DNA of 64,000 nucleotides, taken from Bolinopsis microptera. Lineage: Eukaryota > Ctenophora > Tentaculata > Lobata > Bolinopsidae. The notes beneath the pieces are model-generated. The model had not been told where the DNA came from and did not search any database. It saw only the letters and a list, made by a program, of their open reading frames with translations. The position numbers and the translations under genes are program-made. The DNA is taken from assembly GCF_026151205.1 (NCBI RefSeq), contig NC_087075.1, forward strand, positions 6,466,858 through 6,530,857, written 5' to 3'. Shown in pieces: positions 48,358 to 59,334 of the stretch; position 1 is the first letter of the stretch; every line of letters begins with the position of its first letter.

Positions 48358-51300
48358 TTAGTTGAGTGTTGATCCGCATGTCAACTGTATTTCATCTTTA
48401 CCATCAATATACGAGGCCCGTCGTATGGGAGAAGGAATCGGCTGAAATGATGATCATTAATATAAGTGCCAAACATAATAGGAGTATTATTATTTTAAAA
48501 AGGAGTATTATTATTTTAAAAAGGAGGGAAAAATAATTAAGAATGGTCAATTGAGAAGAACGAAAAATTAAAAAAGGAGCTCAAGCGAAACAAAAAATAA
48601 CAAAAGAAATAAGAAGAAGAACCTCACCTCAATTCCAGCGATTATGCTAAGTTTGCGTTGAATTCTCTGGACGGGGACGGGTATGTTATAATTACTGTCT
48701 GTCTTAGGAGTGGCCTTGTTCTTCAGCCGGAAAAAGAGCATCTTCGCTATCTCTTTTTTGTAGGTTGCACTCCGCGAGATATATATGAGCGGGTTCCATG
48801 CACAGTTCGACTGAGGTGAGAGTTATTTAACAAGGATTTTTACGAAGAAATGTACAAAGAATTGGAGAATCTCATAGAGGTTAATAAATACCATGACCCC
48901 AAAAATATGTATTATCCATAAAATGTAAGGTTATTTACAACTAAAATTTGATTTATTAACTCACAAGGGCAGTAATAACAATAAGGATGTGCGTGTAGAG
49001 GTACCAAGTCTGGTCGTTATCTTTAGACGAGCTCCGCACTAGGGTGTATATTATCTTACAGATATAGGGTGTCCAGCACAGTAGGAAACACACGATTATC
49101 AGTCGCGCTGTCACGCTCGCATTCCGCATGCATTTGGGCGTACCTGAGGATTTTATTCGTTGTAAATAATTATATATATTGTGTATATATATATATATTT
49201 TTTAGGATGGTGTGTGACTGTAACGGGTCCGCATGACTGCAAAAGTCAGTACGTTTAACGCCTCGAGGAAGATCGCAGGATTCCTAGTCTACGCTACTCT
49301 TTTCATCATGGCTACGACACTCAATTTTGGGACATGGAATGTTTGCGGTCTATCGACCACATACAGGCAACACTTCGTTGCAGAGGACATTGACAGATAT
49401 AACTTAGACATTTTAGCACTTCAGGAGACCAAGACACGTGAATACTTGGAAACAACACTCCCCGGACATCATCGATTGTTTTTGTTTGATCAGAGACACG
49501 ATAGACACGGTGGACTTGGGTTTATTGTTAACAAGCGTTTTTTGGAATGTATAGTATCTCATCATCAGATCAGTGACAGAGTTGTTTATATGGACTTTAA
49601 ATTAAGTGCTAAAAGGGTGGATCAACCACCTTGTCATATCAGAATTGTTAATTGTTACAGCCCTACGAATCCCAAATCAGTTCAGAATCCCCGATTAGCG
49701 ACCCAATTTTATGATGAGCTACTCGAGGCTATCAGTGTTCCTGCTAGATTTGAAGTATGGATGTTAGGTGACTTTAATGCCAAACTTGGCAAAAGAAGCC
49801 CTGTTGATGTAGAAAATGGTTTACAAGTGAATATTGGTAGACATGGTGTTGGGAGGAGGAATGAAAACGGTGAAAGGTTGCTACACTTTCTCACTGCTAA
49901 TGGCCTGTTTGCTGCCAACACTTCATTCTCCCATAGCAGCAGACACATTACCACACGGACTGGTTGGATTCGGGATCGAGCAACCAGGAAAAGTAAACCT
50001 TATTTCCAACAGATTGACTTCATACTCTGCAAGTCCAGAAGCAAGGCACTGCTAACTGATGCCAGGTCATATGCAGGTACAAAGCACCGCAGTGACCACA
50101 AACTTGTTGTTGCCAAGGCAGATTTTTCGCAGCGCTTCAATTTGTACAGGGAGAGCAGAGCATTTCAGAAGAGTTATAACACAACAACCTTGATTGGAAG
50201 CAAACAAGCTCAACAAGAATATCAGCAAGAACTTCATCAGATACTTGAGCAAACTGTATCAGATCCTGACTTTAGCTCCAACAACACGGAACAGCAATTT
50301 GATATGCTTTTTGGTGTAGTTAAAGAAGCTGCTGTTTCCACTGTGGGTTTTCGCGAGCCACAGCGAAAGAGGAATCATTCCTCTGACAGTCAAGTTGTTA
50401 GCATGTCTGAAGAAAGGAAACAACTTTTACAACAACTGAACAACAACGAATACAGAGACAGGACAGCTCTCAGAGCTAAAATCAACAGGCTCTCTAATGA
50501 CATTACTAAACGGTTGAAAACATTGAGAGTTGAGTTAGCAAACAGCCTAGCTGACTCTATAGCCACCATAGACGAAGGACGGAGAATGTTTGAAGCTGCT
50601 CGTCAACTATCAGGCAAACAGAAAATGGGTGCAGGCTCTGTGTCTGTTTTCAACACTGACAACCAACTGGTAGATAATGAACGAGACAAGGCTGAAATCA
50701 TTCGCCAGTACTTTGAAGAACACTACACTGGACCTGACAGTGAACCACCACTACAACCGTTCACAGGTAACCCTAGGCCCCTTCAAAACCCCATTACAGC
50801 GTTTGAAGTTGAGCTTGCGGCCAAGAAACTCAAGAACGGTAAAGCTGTTGGACCAGATGGGATCCCAAACGAGTTCCTCAAACACTCTCCTGAAATCTTT
50901 TATTCCACATTTGCACAACTTACTAATCGATCTTTTGAGCTCCATGAACATGTACCTTCTTTCACAGAGGGATACCTTACTCCGCTCCAAAAACCTGGAA
51001 AGCCACTAGGCCCCCCTAAGAGTTTGCGCCCACTTTGCCTACTTAACGGTACTAGAAAGATATTGTCCATGATAGTCTTAAAGCGCATCCAAAGGCAAGT
51101 ATCTCAGTACACTGGTCCTTGGCAGAATGCCTATAAACCTGGCCATAGTTGTGCAAATATCGTTTGGACCCAGCGAATACTAGTATCAGTTGTCAAGGAA
51201 AAACGCTGGTCTCTTCATAAGATGGGCATTGACATGTCCTCTGCTTTTGATACCATAAAGAGGTCGGTATTACTTGACGTTTTAGCTGATGCTGGTTGTA

Positions 51301-54300
51301 GTGAGGATGACATTCGACTGGTAAGGTATTTGCTCGCAAATACTAAACTGAAGATTAAAGTGAACTCAACAATATCGGGAGAGTTTATTGTCATGATTGG
51401 AGCTTTTCAAGGCGACAGTTTGTCTGGAAACTTGTTCACTCTATATCTGGCAGCAGCACTTTACCACCTGCGTGCTGTTATGTCCTATCTAAGACCTAAC
51501 CCTCCCATAGCTGAGAATCTGTTACCCCTCGAGTGGGAGTACGCAGATGATGTTGATTTTACTGATGAGGATAAAAGCAATTTGGAGTCTTTGTTGCCAA
51601 TATGTAAAGAGATATTGGAAGAGTGGAATCTTTTTGTCAATGAGTCAAAAGCCGAGTTCACCCATTTCTATCTGGCCGGCAAGAACGAGGTTGATAACAA
51701 AGGAGAAACACTCAGAGGTAGAGAACCTTGGAGGTCATCTATCTCTTTAGGCTCTAAGTTGTGTAGCATCGAAGATGTCAAGAGGCGATGTATACTTGCT
51801 AACATTGCTTTTCAGAACTACAAAAAAGTCTGGGAACAAGGTAGACGTATACCCTTGAAGATTCGACTCAAGATATATGAAGCACAAGTTGTTTCAATAC
51901 TGATGTATAATTGCAACAGTTGGGCAACATCTAAACAACTCCTTCAAAAACTTGATGTCTGCCACAGGAATCATCTCCGTACGATCATCGGCATGACCTA
52001 CCCTAATGTCATACGAAATGTGACTCTATACAAACGCTGCGAAGTTGTACCACTAAGTGAGCGTGTTGCTCGTGCACGGTGGAGAATGCTCGGTCACATC
52101 CTCCGCAGTGATAATAACTCACCTGCCCAGCTTGCCTTACATTTTGCTGTAGAGAGTCAGAGTTTGATGAGAGGTAGAGTCGGACGACACCAGTCAAACT
52201 TGTTAAAAACTATTTTGAACGATTTAAGTGATAGAAACTTTAGACTTGTAAATACAGACGATTTATACCATTTAAGATTTTTAGCGACAGATAGAAAAGC
52301 ATGGAGAGAGTTAAGCATGATTTAGTTTATTCTGTGTTATTTTTCTCTTGGTGACTTATCAGGTCATCAAGATGTTCTTTATGTTCTATTTTTGATTTGA
52401 ATAAAGTTATATAATAAATAATTATATAATAGTGTCACTTATTAGATTAGTTATAATTATAATAGTGTCACTAATTAGATTAGTTGTAATTATAACAGTT
52501 TCACTAGTGTCACAGTAATGATAAAAGTTCTTCAAATTTTATTAAATGACAAGGCTATGAACAATTAAATAATGACTCTTTTTAAATTTGTTTTGACGAG
52601 CAAAGACAATTTGATAATTAAATAGGTTAATCACTTAAAATCAATGTCAATATGATAGTATCCTAATAATAGTATCCTTCCCAGCAGCTGATTTACCTCT
52701 TGCTCGAGCCTTTTTACAGAACATTTTCTTCATTGCAGTTTTCAGGTCATTCACAACTTCATCTCTTTTGACTTTCACTGAAGTATTTAATATGTTATCA
52801 ACTTGAATTTTACAAGTTTCATTAAATTGCCTTCAAATTTAAAGGTCAAGGGATGTACCGCTTACAGTAAACTCAAGATATTATTAAGGATAAATAAATC
52901 ACGAGATTAGAGATGGCAATCCCTGTCAAACCCTATTTTCATGTCATCTTTCCATATAAATAACTAATAACTGCAGCTCCCCTGGCGAGTTTTGATCACG
53001 TGACATGACCAGTTAAGGAAGTTGGTCTAATTTCTCGTCAGGGCTAAGATTTTTGGGTGTGGGGTCAGAGTAGAGGGTTTTGATTAGACCCTCAGGGCCA
53101 TCTAGAGAACGTGTTTAAGTAAGTCACTTTAACAGTAGAGTGATTAATCATGATCCTGATGGCACATTGTAAATCGCCAACTTCAAGACTCCTGCGTATA
53201 TAACATGCCATGTTATACATGACAAGAATATTTTAAAACCATCTAAGTGCCAAGCAGCCCGCCAAAGTAATGAAGTACGTCAAATTAAAATCGGAACTTC
53301 TCGAGAAGATCATTGACAATGAGATGGCGCGCGAATGTTACATTATCTTTGACGTCAAAGTTTGATTGGAAACTTTGACGTCAAAGAAGATTTCGCTATA
53401 CACGAAATAGCCATGCAGTGAAACTCTCGAATGTGCTTTACCAAACAGATTTTAGAAATAATAACCCAGTTTGTATGAACTGTAGTGAATTGTACTATGT
53501 TTGACGCAAACTAAACCGAAATCTACGTCCCTCCAAGTTTATACTTCAAATTACCCATAAGTTATTACATTTTTGACATACCTGAGTTTAGTCTGGACAT
53601 TGAGTCGTTGCTGTGGAAAGAAGCATTGTTATTGCTGAGAATGGTGTTGTTTCTGTCGTTCGGTAACTGGGAGTTGGTCATGCACACGTTGCGTGTTGTT
53701 ACGTTCGCACCAATGCTCATGTGACTGAAATGGTTATAATAAAATAAATGGTAATATACAGTAATAAGTTGAATAAATTAAAGGACTGAACCAGGCAATT
53801 TGGTTAATCAAACAATAAAATACTTTGATTAGATTAAAATCGAACTTATATATATTACTGAGTCTAATCAAAAACAACCAGACATTTCCCAGACTAATAA
53901 TCAAGTGTCTTATCAGCAGAAAAACAATTAATGTTAGGTGTGCGGCAAATAATTAATTAACAACTAATTGGTTGGTTAGATGACTAATGAAAGTTACCTG
54001 GAAACTGACATGGTCTCCTCAATTACCGTATGCAGAACTAGATCTTTGTGACTGGCTGGAAACTGGACGTTGCCACCTACAAAGTAAACCCATTAGAAAA
54101 TCAGTGTAATTAGTGTAATTAGTGGGACCTAATGAGATTGAGATTTTGTGTATGCTAGTCCTAATAATAATACTCCTCGCGTCCTCTAGGGAGGCGTTTC
54201 TCTTGCATCTAATATCTTGCTACATTAAGTAAAATTGTGTATCCAGAAAGTATGATTATCTGAACAGAGCTTGAACCACAACCAGATTAATTACCTTTTT

Positions 54301-55218
54301 CTGGCCGCCCAGAGGCTTGGTGTAGAGCCATGTGTGCTTGGCCCCACTCCAGCACCTGTATACTGAGCCGTTTGGCTCGGTTATATATCTGTCTCTGTAC
54401 CGACCGAACTTTAAACTCCGTGTATATCCTGTAGGTTATCAAAATTAATGACAGACAGTTCTAATTTTGTGCACTCTGATTTAATAAATATAATTTAAAG
54501 TAATATTGCAACGAGTTGATGTCGATACAAAATATACTGCGAGACCTGGTATAATATAGATAATGCTATTTAAACTTCATTTGAATTTGTCTAAATAGTT
54601 GTCAAAATCAAGAGTGTTGGTAAGTTAAGTTGTAAAATTTGAAGTCTGGGTACCTTATGTAACAGTAGCATAAGATGATAAAGGGTATGATAATGGTGAA
54701 GAATGTTGATACTAAGAGATAAATATTCCCGGCTGATCGTTGAGCGGTTTCGGCTAGACACAAGCATGCTGATACTTCATATTCGTATCTGAGAGATGAT
54801 TGATTAATAACTAATTATATGTCGAGGGTGTCCTTTATGTGACCAGAAAAGTTCTAATCCTTTATTTACAGAAAGTTTAACAAATTTATTAGTCATGAAA
54901 TTTTCTGGAAATCTAAGTTTGACATGAATCTCTAAAATTAAGAAATTGTTGTGCAGTTTGAGAATTACATTATTCAAGGGTAGTGAATTCTATGCCACCC
55001 TGTCTAAAAATCTAAAACTTCATTCGGTATAAGTAACTTTTAACATCGATAAAAGTATGAAATATGGATCAGCTATTTATTTAATTAATTAATCAGCTAT
55101 TTATTTAATTATTTTAAACTCACGTTCTTCCCGAGGCGAAGGGGAGGAGGGCTATAATGAGGCTTATTATCCAGAACAAAACCACCAGGGCTCGAGCTCT
55201 TCTCCTCGTTAGGATCAC
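48358..55218 (-). CDS. Class A (rhodopsin-type) GPCR, 3' exons (TM4 to C-terminus)
   Basis: Eight minus-strand exons join in phase: 55124-55218 (TM4, RARALVVFWIISLIIALLPF), 54654-54788 (TM5, NIYLLVSTFFTIIIPFIILC), 54295-54428, 53998-54076 and 53582-53724 (long hydrophilic third intracellular loop), 48965-49143 (TM6 with CWTPY, the CWxP toggle motif), 48628-48810 (TM7 NPLIY, i.e. NPxxY, then helix 8) and 48358-48441 (tail, stop). A polyadenylation signal (AATAAA on the minus strand) is at 48260-48265. TM1-TM3 with the DRY region are not found up to 64 kb; the gene probably continues beyond the window, because exon 55218 begins in phase 0. The pattern recalls amine or muscarinic-type receptors, but the ligand cannot be inferred. 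A retrotransposon occupies the intron between 49144 and 53581. Confidence 0.8.
49233..52325 (+). CDS. APE-class non-LTR retrotransposon polyprotein (endonuclease + RT), intact
   Basis: One uninterrupted 1030-codon frame; the second Met (49309, MATTLNFGTWNVCGL) may be the true start. Residues about 28-300 form an apurinic-type endonuclease (WNVCGL, LQETKT, GDFNAKLG, HRSDHKLV). Residues about 520-830 form reverse transcriptase (GKAVGPDGIPNEFLK, DMSSAFDTIKR, FQGDSLSGNLF, and the catalytic YADD in WEYADDVDF). A C-terminal block RARWRMLGHILRSDN is typical of RTE-like and related APE elements; the clade is not resolved. Single-ORF design, no ORF1 nearby. It lies opposite to the host GPCR gene, in its intron. 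The lack of stops or frameshifts suggests recent insertion. Confidence 0.9.
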   Translation: MTAKVSTFNASRKIAGFLVYATLFIMATTLNFGTWNVCGLSTTYRQHFVAEDIDRYNLDILALQETKTREYLETTLPGHHRLFLFDQRHDRHGGLGFIVNKRFLECIVSHHQISDRVVYMDFKLSAKRVDQPPCHIRIVNCYSPTNPKSVQNPRLATQFYDELLEAISVPARFEVWMLGDFNAKLGKRSPVDVENGLQVNIGRHGVGRRNENGERLLHFLTANGLFAANTSFSHSSRHITTRTGWIRDRATRKSKPYFQQIDFILCKSRSKALLTDARSYAGTKHRSDHKLVVAKADFSQRFNLYRESRAFQKSYNTTTLIGSKQAQQEYQQELHQILEQTVSDPDFSSNNTEQQFDMLFGVVKEAAVSTVGFREPQRKRNHSSDSQVVSMSEERKQLLQQLNNNEYRDRTALRAKINRLSNDITKRLKTLRVELANSLADSIATIDEGRRMFEAARQLSGKQKMGAGSVSVFNTDNQLVDNERDKAEIIRQYFEEHYTGPDSEPPLQPFTGNPRPLQNPITAFEVELAAKKLKNGKAVGPDGIPNEFLKHSPEIFYSTFAQLTNRSFELHEHVPSFTEGYLTPLQKPGKPLGPPKSLRPLCLLNGTRKILSMIVLKRIQRQVSQYTGPWQNAYKPGHSCANIVWTQRILVSVVKEKRWSLHKMGIDMSSAFDTIKRSVLLDVLADAGCSEDDIRLVRYLLANTKLKIKVNSTISGEFIVMIGAFQGDSLSGNLFTLYLAAALYHLRAVMSYLRPNPPIAENLLPLEWEYADDVDFTDEDKSNLESLLPICKEILEEWNLFVNESKAEFTHFYLAGKNEVDNKGETLRGREPWRSSISLGSKLCSIEDVKRRCILANIAFQNYKKVWEQGRRIPLKIRLKIYEAQVVSILMYNCNSWATSKQLLQKLDVCHRNHLRTIIGMTYPNVIRNVTLYKRCEVVPLSERVARARWRMLGHILRSDNNSPAQLALHFAVESQSLMRGRVGRHQSNLLKTILNDLSDRNFRLVNTDDLYHLRFLATDRKAWRELSMI
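52326..53581. other. Retrotransposon 3' flank and GPCR intron
   Basis: 52399 onward has AATAAA-like and GTGTCACTWATTAGATTAG repeats (three copies, 52430-52510), possibly the 3' tail of the element. The remainder is intron, with the 53346-53387 palindrome. Confidence 0.45.
53346..53387. repeat. 18-bp-arm palindrome with two TGACGTCA (CRE-like) cores
   Basis: TCTTTGACGTCAAAGTTT (53346-53363) and its exact complement (53370-53387) flank the 6-nt loop GATTGG. Each arm itself holds the palindrome TTTGACGTCAAA. Confidence 0.9.
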
Positions 55219-57061
55219 CTACAGAGTTAAATTATTAGTAATAATTTATTAGTAATAAGTTATTAGTAATAATTTATTAGTAATCATTTATTAGTAATAA
55301 TTTATTAGTAATAATTTATTAGTAATCATTTATTAGTAATCATTTATTAGTAATAATTTATTAGTAATCATTTATTTGTTATCATTTATTAATAATAATT
55401 TATTAGTAATAATTTATTAGTAATCATTTATTACAATACATATATTTATATATTAATTATTAGAGACAAGAGAAACAATTAGGACTCTTCAAACTACATT
55501 AAATATAAGAATATACTCCTTCTGTAAGATACTCAATTAATGTTATAGATTTGTGTTGTAATCAGTTTATATATAAAGCCAAATATAAAATATTTACTAT
55601 TCAAGACTTGCCCGCCTACGAGTTTTAGTTATATCGTTTGGTCGGAAGAGCATCGAGAAAACGGTTGAGTAGACGAACGCTGTTAAAATTTATTGAATTT
55701 CTGCTAGTTAACCACTTAGTTCACCAACTACTCAAAATACTCAAATATAGTAAAAACTGAGGACCTATCAAGTATTTGAAATCTCCGGAATATTGGGACT
55801 AGAAACTATCTTATAAAGTATTGATAAATTCCTGCAGGATTATGTTTACCAGATAGAGTAGTATGGAGCCCGAATAGCAAATTATAAATCAGTGGTACTC
55901 GTAATGTAAGGGGTAAATGAATTAATTGCCATCTGGAACAGATCTTGACAAAATGATTACTTCCCAGCGCACTCTATTGGCCCCTGGCATTTAATTTATT
56001 AAATGATCCAGATGTCCAAATTTAAATATTCAGGACTTTTTCCAGGCTGCTGGGGTTGATTACTAGTACCACTTCAGCAGGCCAGGGGGGGGGGCTTTCA
56101 GTTTAATTCTGGTGTAACAGCTGGGACGGATATTTGCAACATGTTCGCTTGGGTAACATTATCATGACTTAAACGCCGACAATCAACATCTACCCTAAAA
56201 TTGTTGCTTCGATTTAGCGAAATCAGCTGTAACTCAAAAAATTAGCATTTTACTCTAAGGGCATTATATGTTGCTTGGCTTCAGTTTTATTTCTAGTGTT
56301 ACCTGAGATGTTTCTTGGGCAAAATTTGTTTTGATCCCGTTTGTTGCAACAAGGGAAAGGCTCTTATAAGGAAAAGAATTTTTCAACGTTTCAACGGGAT
56401 GTGAGAACATCGTATTCATGATCTCAAATTATTCGTTATATAGTGGTGTTGAACTGTTGAACGTATTACTATTAAAACATGAGGCGCAATATTAAAGCAC
56501 ACTTGACTCTATAGCGAAATGGTGCTCCAGACCAATTTGATAATTTTATAAAGAAGCTTGTCGTATAATCTGAGAACCCGATCAAGTTAAAGAAGTGGTG
56601 CTAAAATTGTAACTATTTTTGTTGCAGTGAGAATTTTAGTTTCCCACGAGAACAGCTTAATTTGCGCTATTATAAAGTATGATGTTTAACTGGATAAAGG
56701 TGCCTGCTAAATGGTTGTCACCTGACTTGTATTCTTATCACGTGACCGTGTGAATCAACGCGCCGCTAAGATGCATACCAACCCTTTGGTCTAGACATTT
56801 ATTATTAGGTACGCGAAACGTACCTTCAGATTTAAACGTGCACATTTCAGCCTGGAGCAATGAAATTGCAACGTTTGAGTTTTGACACAATGTTGCTAGT
56901 TATACTCCAAGCCTAATTTCTCGGATCCCTACTCCCCATTCTGTGTCTGGGAAACAAGCTGTCTCGTCCTCACGACGTAGCTCACCCCTCATGTTCAGAG
57001 ACTAGAGATGACACGTGACACGTAGAGTGATCATGACACGTGACACGCAGAGTGATGATTC
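55219..57061. other. GPCR upstream intron or flank
   Basis: Begins with a 13-bp array TAATAATTTATTAG (about 55228-55435, roughly 17 variant copies). Near 57003-57052 CATGACACGTGACACG-type units occur twice. No TM1-TM3 exon recognised. Confidence 0.5.
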
Positions 57062-57904
57062 AGCCTGCCTAAATCTGCAGCTAAAGATCCGCTCGAAACA
57101 ACTCATCTGAAGATTCTCAAATGGATACTAGGCGTTCACAAGAAAGCTAATAACAACTTCTGCTATGGTGACACTGGTAGAACCCCCTGGACAGTTACCG
57201 TCATTCCCCAATGTTTAGCTTACTTCCATCGGGCATCCCTGGCGGTAGAAGGTAACGTGAACACTCTTTTGCACCACACCTTTCAAGAGCAAAAGGTACT
57301 GAATCTAACCTGGTATGATGCGTGGTCAACTATTGCCAAAATGAGTTCAGTCTCCAAGCCGCAGTTATCACCCACCCTAGACGCTTGTGAGTACATACAT
57401 GAGACATTTGTTGACCATTGGAAGAGAGATCTCCTCAACCAGCCCAAAATGTCTTTCTACACAGCGGTTAAATTCGAGTTTGGCGAAGAACCCTACTTAC
57501 AGCTCCCCTGCCGGCTTAAAAGGGTCAATATTGCAAAACTCCGATCTAGCAGTCACGATCTTAGGATAGAAAAAGGTCGCTACACCAAAGATCAACTCAA
57601 CACAGCTCTTAAAACGTGTCGCTTCTGCTGCTCCTTAGAAACGGATGTCATACGTTTTTTAGAGGAGCTCCCCTTCTTTGAAACTCCTATTCTAGAAACC
57701 GAAGACCACGTCCTAACTGAGTGCCCCTACTACCATCAACTCAGGTCCAACCTCTCTGACAACCTCAAAAGCCTGTTGATGCTAAAAGAATATGGAGCAA
57801 TAATGAACTCACCCCATATAAAAGAGTTCGGGAAGTACCTTACAGACTCCTCAAATCTACGTAATCCTCCTAAAACGTCCCTTAACCCTCGCAAACGGAT
57901 GTAG
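57062..57904 (+). pseudogene. 5'-truncated LINE, C-terminal region of reverse transcriptase ORF
   Basis: An open frame without its own upstream start reads THLKILKWILGVHKKANNNF and GDTGRTPW, the conserved post-RT block of CR1/L2-like elements (KF.LGV...A.N....E.GR.P). It ends with a Cys/His cluster (TCRFCCS, ETEDHVLTECPYY) typical of the same C-termini. The endonuclease and RT catalytic parts are missing, so this is a typical dead-on-arrival copy, though its frame is still open. Confidence 0.75.
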
Positions 57905-59334
57905 TACTCGAACTTTATTTACTGTATTACCTTAAATTATTATAGACGATCTTCTTTTATTTTCGTGAAATTGTAAACGGTTAAATTTTACTATTTTTAA
58001 ATGATTCAGTTTTGTTAATTTTATTTATTCATTTGTTCATTTATTCATTCTTGTATAGCCAAGACGAGTCCGTTAGTGTTCTCTCTGGTAATTTCATGTT
58101 TAATCCTGTTTAATCCTTTAATCCATCTCCCCGCCGTCTTGTACTTGTTATTGACAGCTTAGGGAAGTTGGCTCCAGCTTGTTTAGTGTTTATCTCTTTA
58201 TTGTGTGTTTATAGTTACACGTGTTAATAGCGTGCTTATTAACAATACTGGAGTTGTGTGAACTATAAAAATGTTTTACTAAAGAGCCAAAGAGTGAGTG
58301 TTGGCGCGCCCAGTGAAGAGTGAGTGTTGGCGCGCCCAGGGAAGAGTGAGTGTTGGCGCGCCCAGTGAAGAGTGAGTGTTGGCGCGCCCAGTGAAGAGTG
58401 AGTGTTGGCGTGCTCAGTGAAGAGTGAGTGTTGGCGTGCTCAGTGAAGAGTGAGTGTTGGCGTGCTCAGTGAAGGCGTGGAAGATAAAATAGATATCGGA
58501 TCTATGTATTCTTTCAAAAGACTAGCAGAAGGTGAGAAGGAGCAACCCGGTTTGATTTTTCTGAACTATGCATCTTATACTGGTATAGTATTGTTATCTA
58601 TGTTTACCTATTAGTATTGCAACCTTTTTATCCGTGCTAGTTAATCAGGTTTAGGGTACCGGGCCATACTGTTATAAATATAATGGGCCGTTCCCCTAAT
58701 GCAGGTCTTGTTTACCCATATATATATCCCGGATATACCGTATCCGTGTAGAAAGGTTTTGCTGTATATTAAGACGCAATGTTTAATTTTATGAAGGAGT
58801 ATATTAAGACGCAATGAAACTACCGGACTACGATGTATGGGGACTTGCCACCCCATGGCAACATTAAAATATGTCGACTCTGTTACATCGTTTCCTGTTA
58901 ATATAAATCTGGTCGATATACATTGTTGTAAATTATATTGTTATATATTATTCTATTTGTTTTCCAAGTTAATATAAAACTCCGTTACAAATTGAGCTGG
59001 GATCTGGGACCTGGCAATACTGCTACTATTTTACTTATATTACCTACTTATCCGAATGTTTATCAGAATAGCTACAGGATAAATTGCAGCTTAGTATTAA
59101 CTTAAACTCGAGGTAACCTGACACAAATCCCAGACGAGATGTGACATTTGGGTGACATTAAGTTGTGCTCTGAAAACCTCGTGACCTGTCTCGGACAAGA
59201 ATTCAGCAACTGTTGAAGTTACTTCAAAATTTCCAGTACTGCTTATAATCACTATGTGATTATAAGACACTCGAGGTTGGAAATTTATCTAAAATGGCCC
59301 ACAGTACTTTTGAGTTTAACAACGCTTTGTTTAT
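57905..59334. other. Intergenic
   Basis: Apart from the 26-bp array at 58291-58475, nothing recognised. A CGCAATG-containing 20-bp segment (ATATTAAGACGCAATG) is repeated near 58769 and 58800. Confidence 0.4.
58291..58475. repeat. 26-bp minisatellite, seven units in two variants
   Basis: Unit TGAGTGTTGGCGCGCCCAGT plus GAAGAG. The first four units contain GGCGCGCC, the last three GGCGTGCT. The change (two C to T steps in CpG-containing sites) followed by amplification separates the two blocks. Confidence 0.95.

Noticed and set aside
58291-58475. Regular repeat array suggesting CRISPR
   Set aside because: Units are contiguous without spacers and the genome is eukaryotic.
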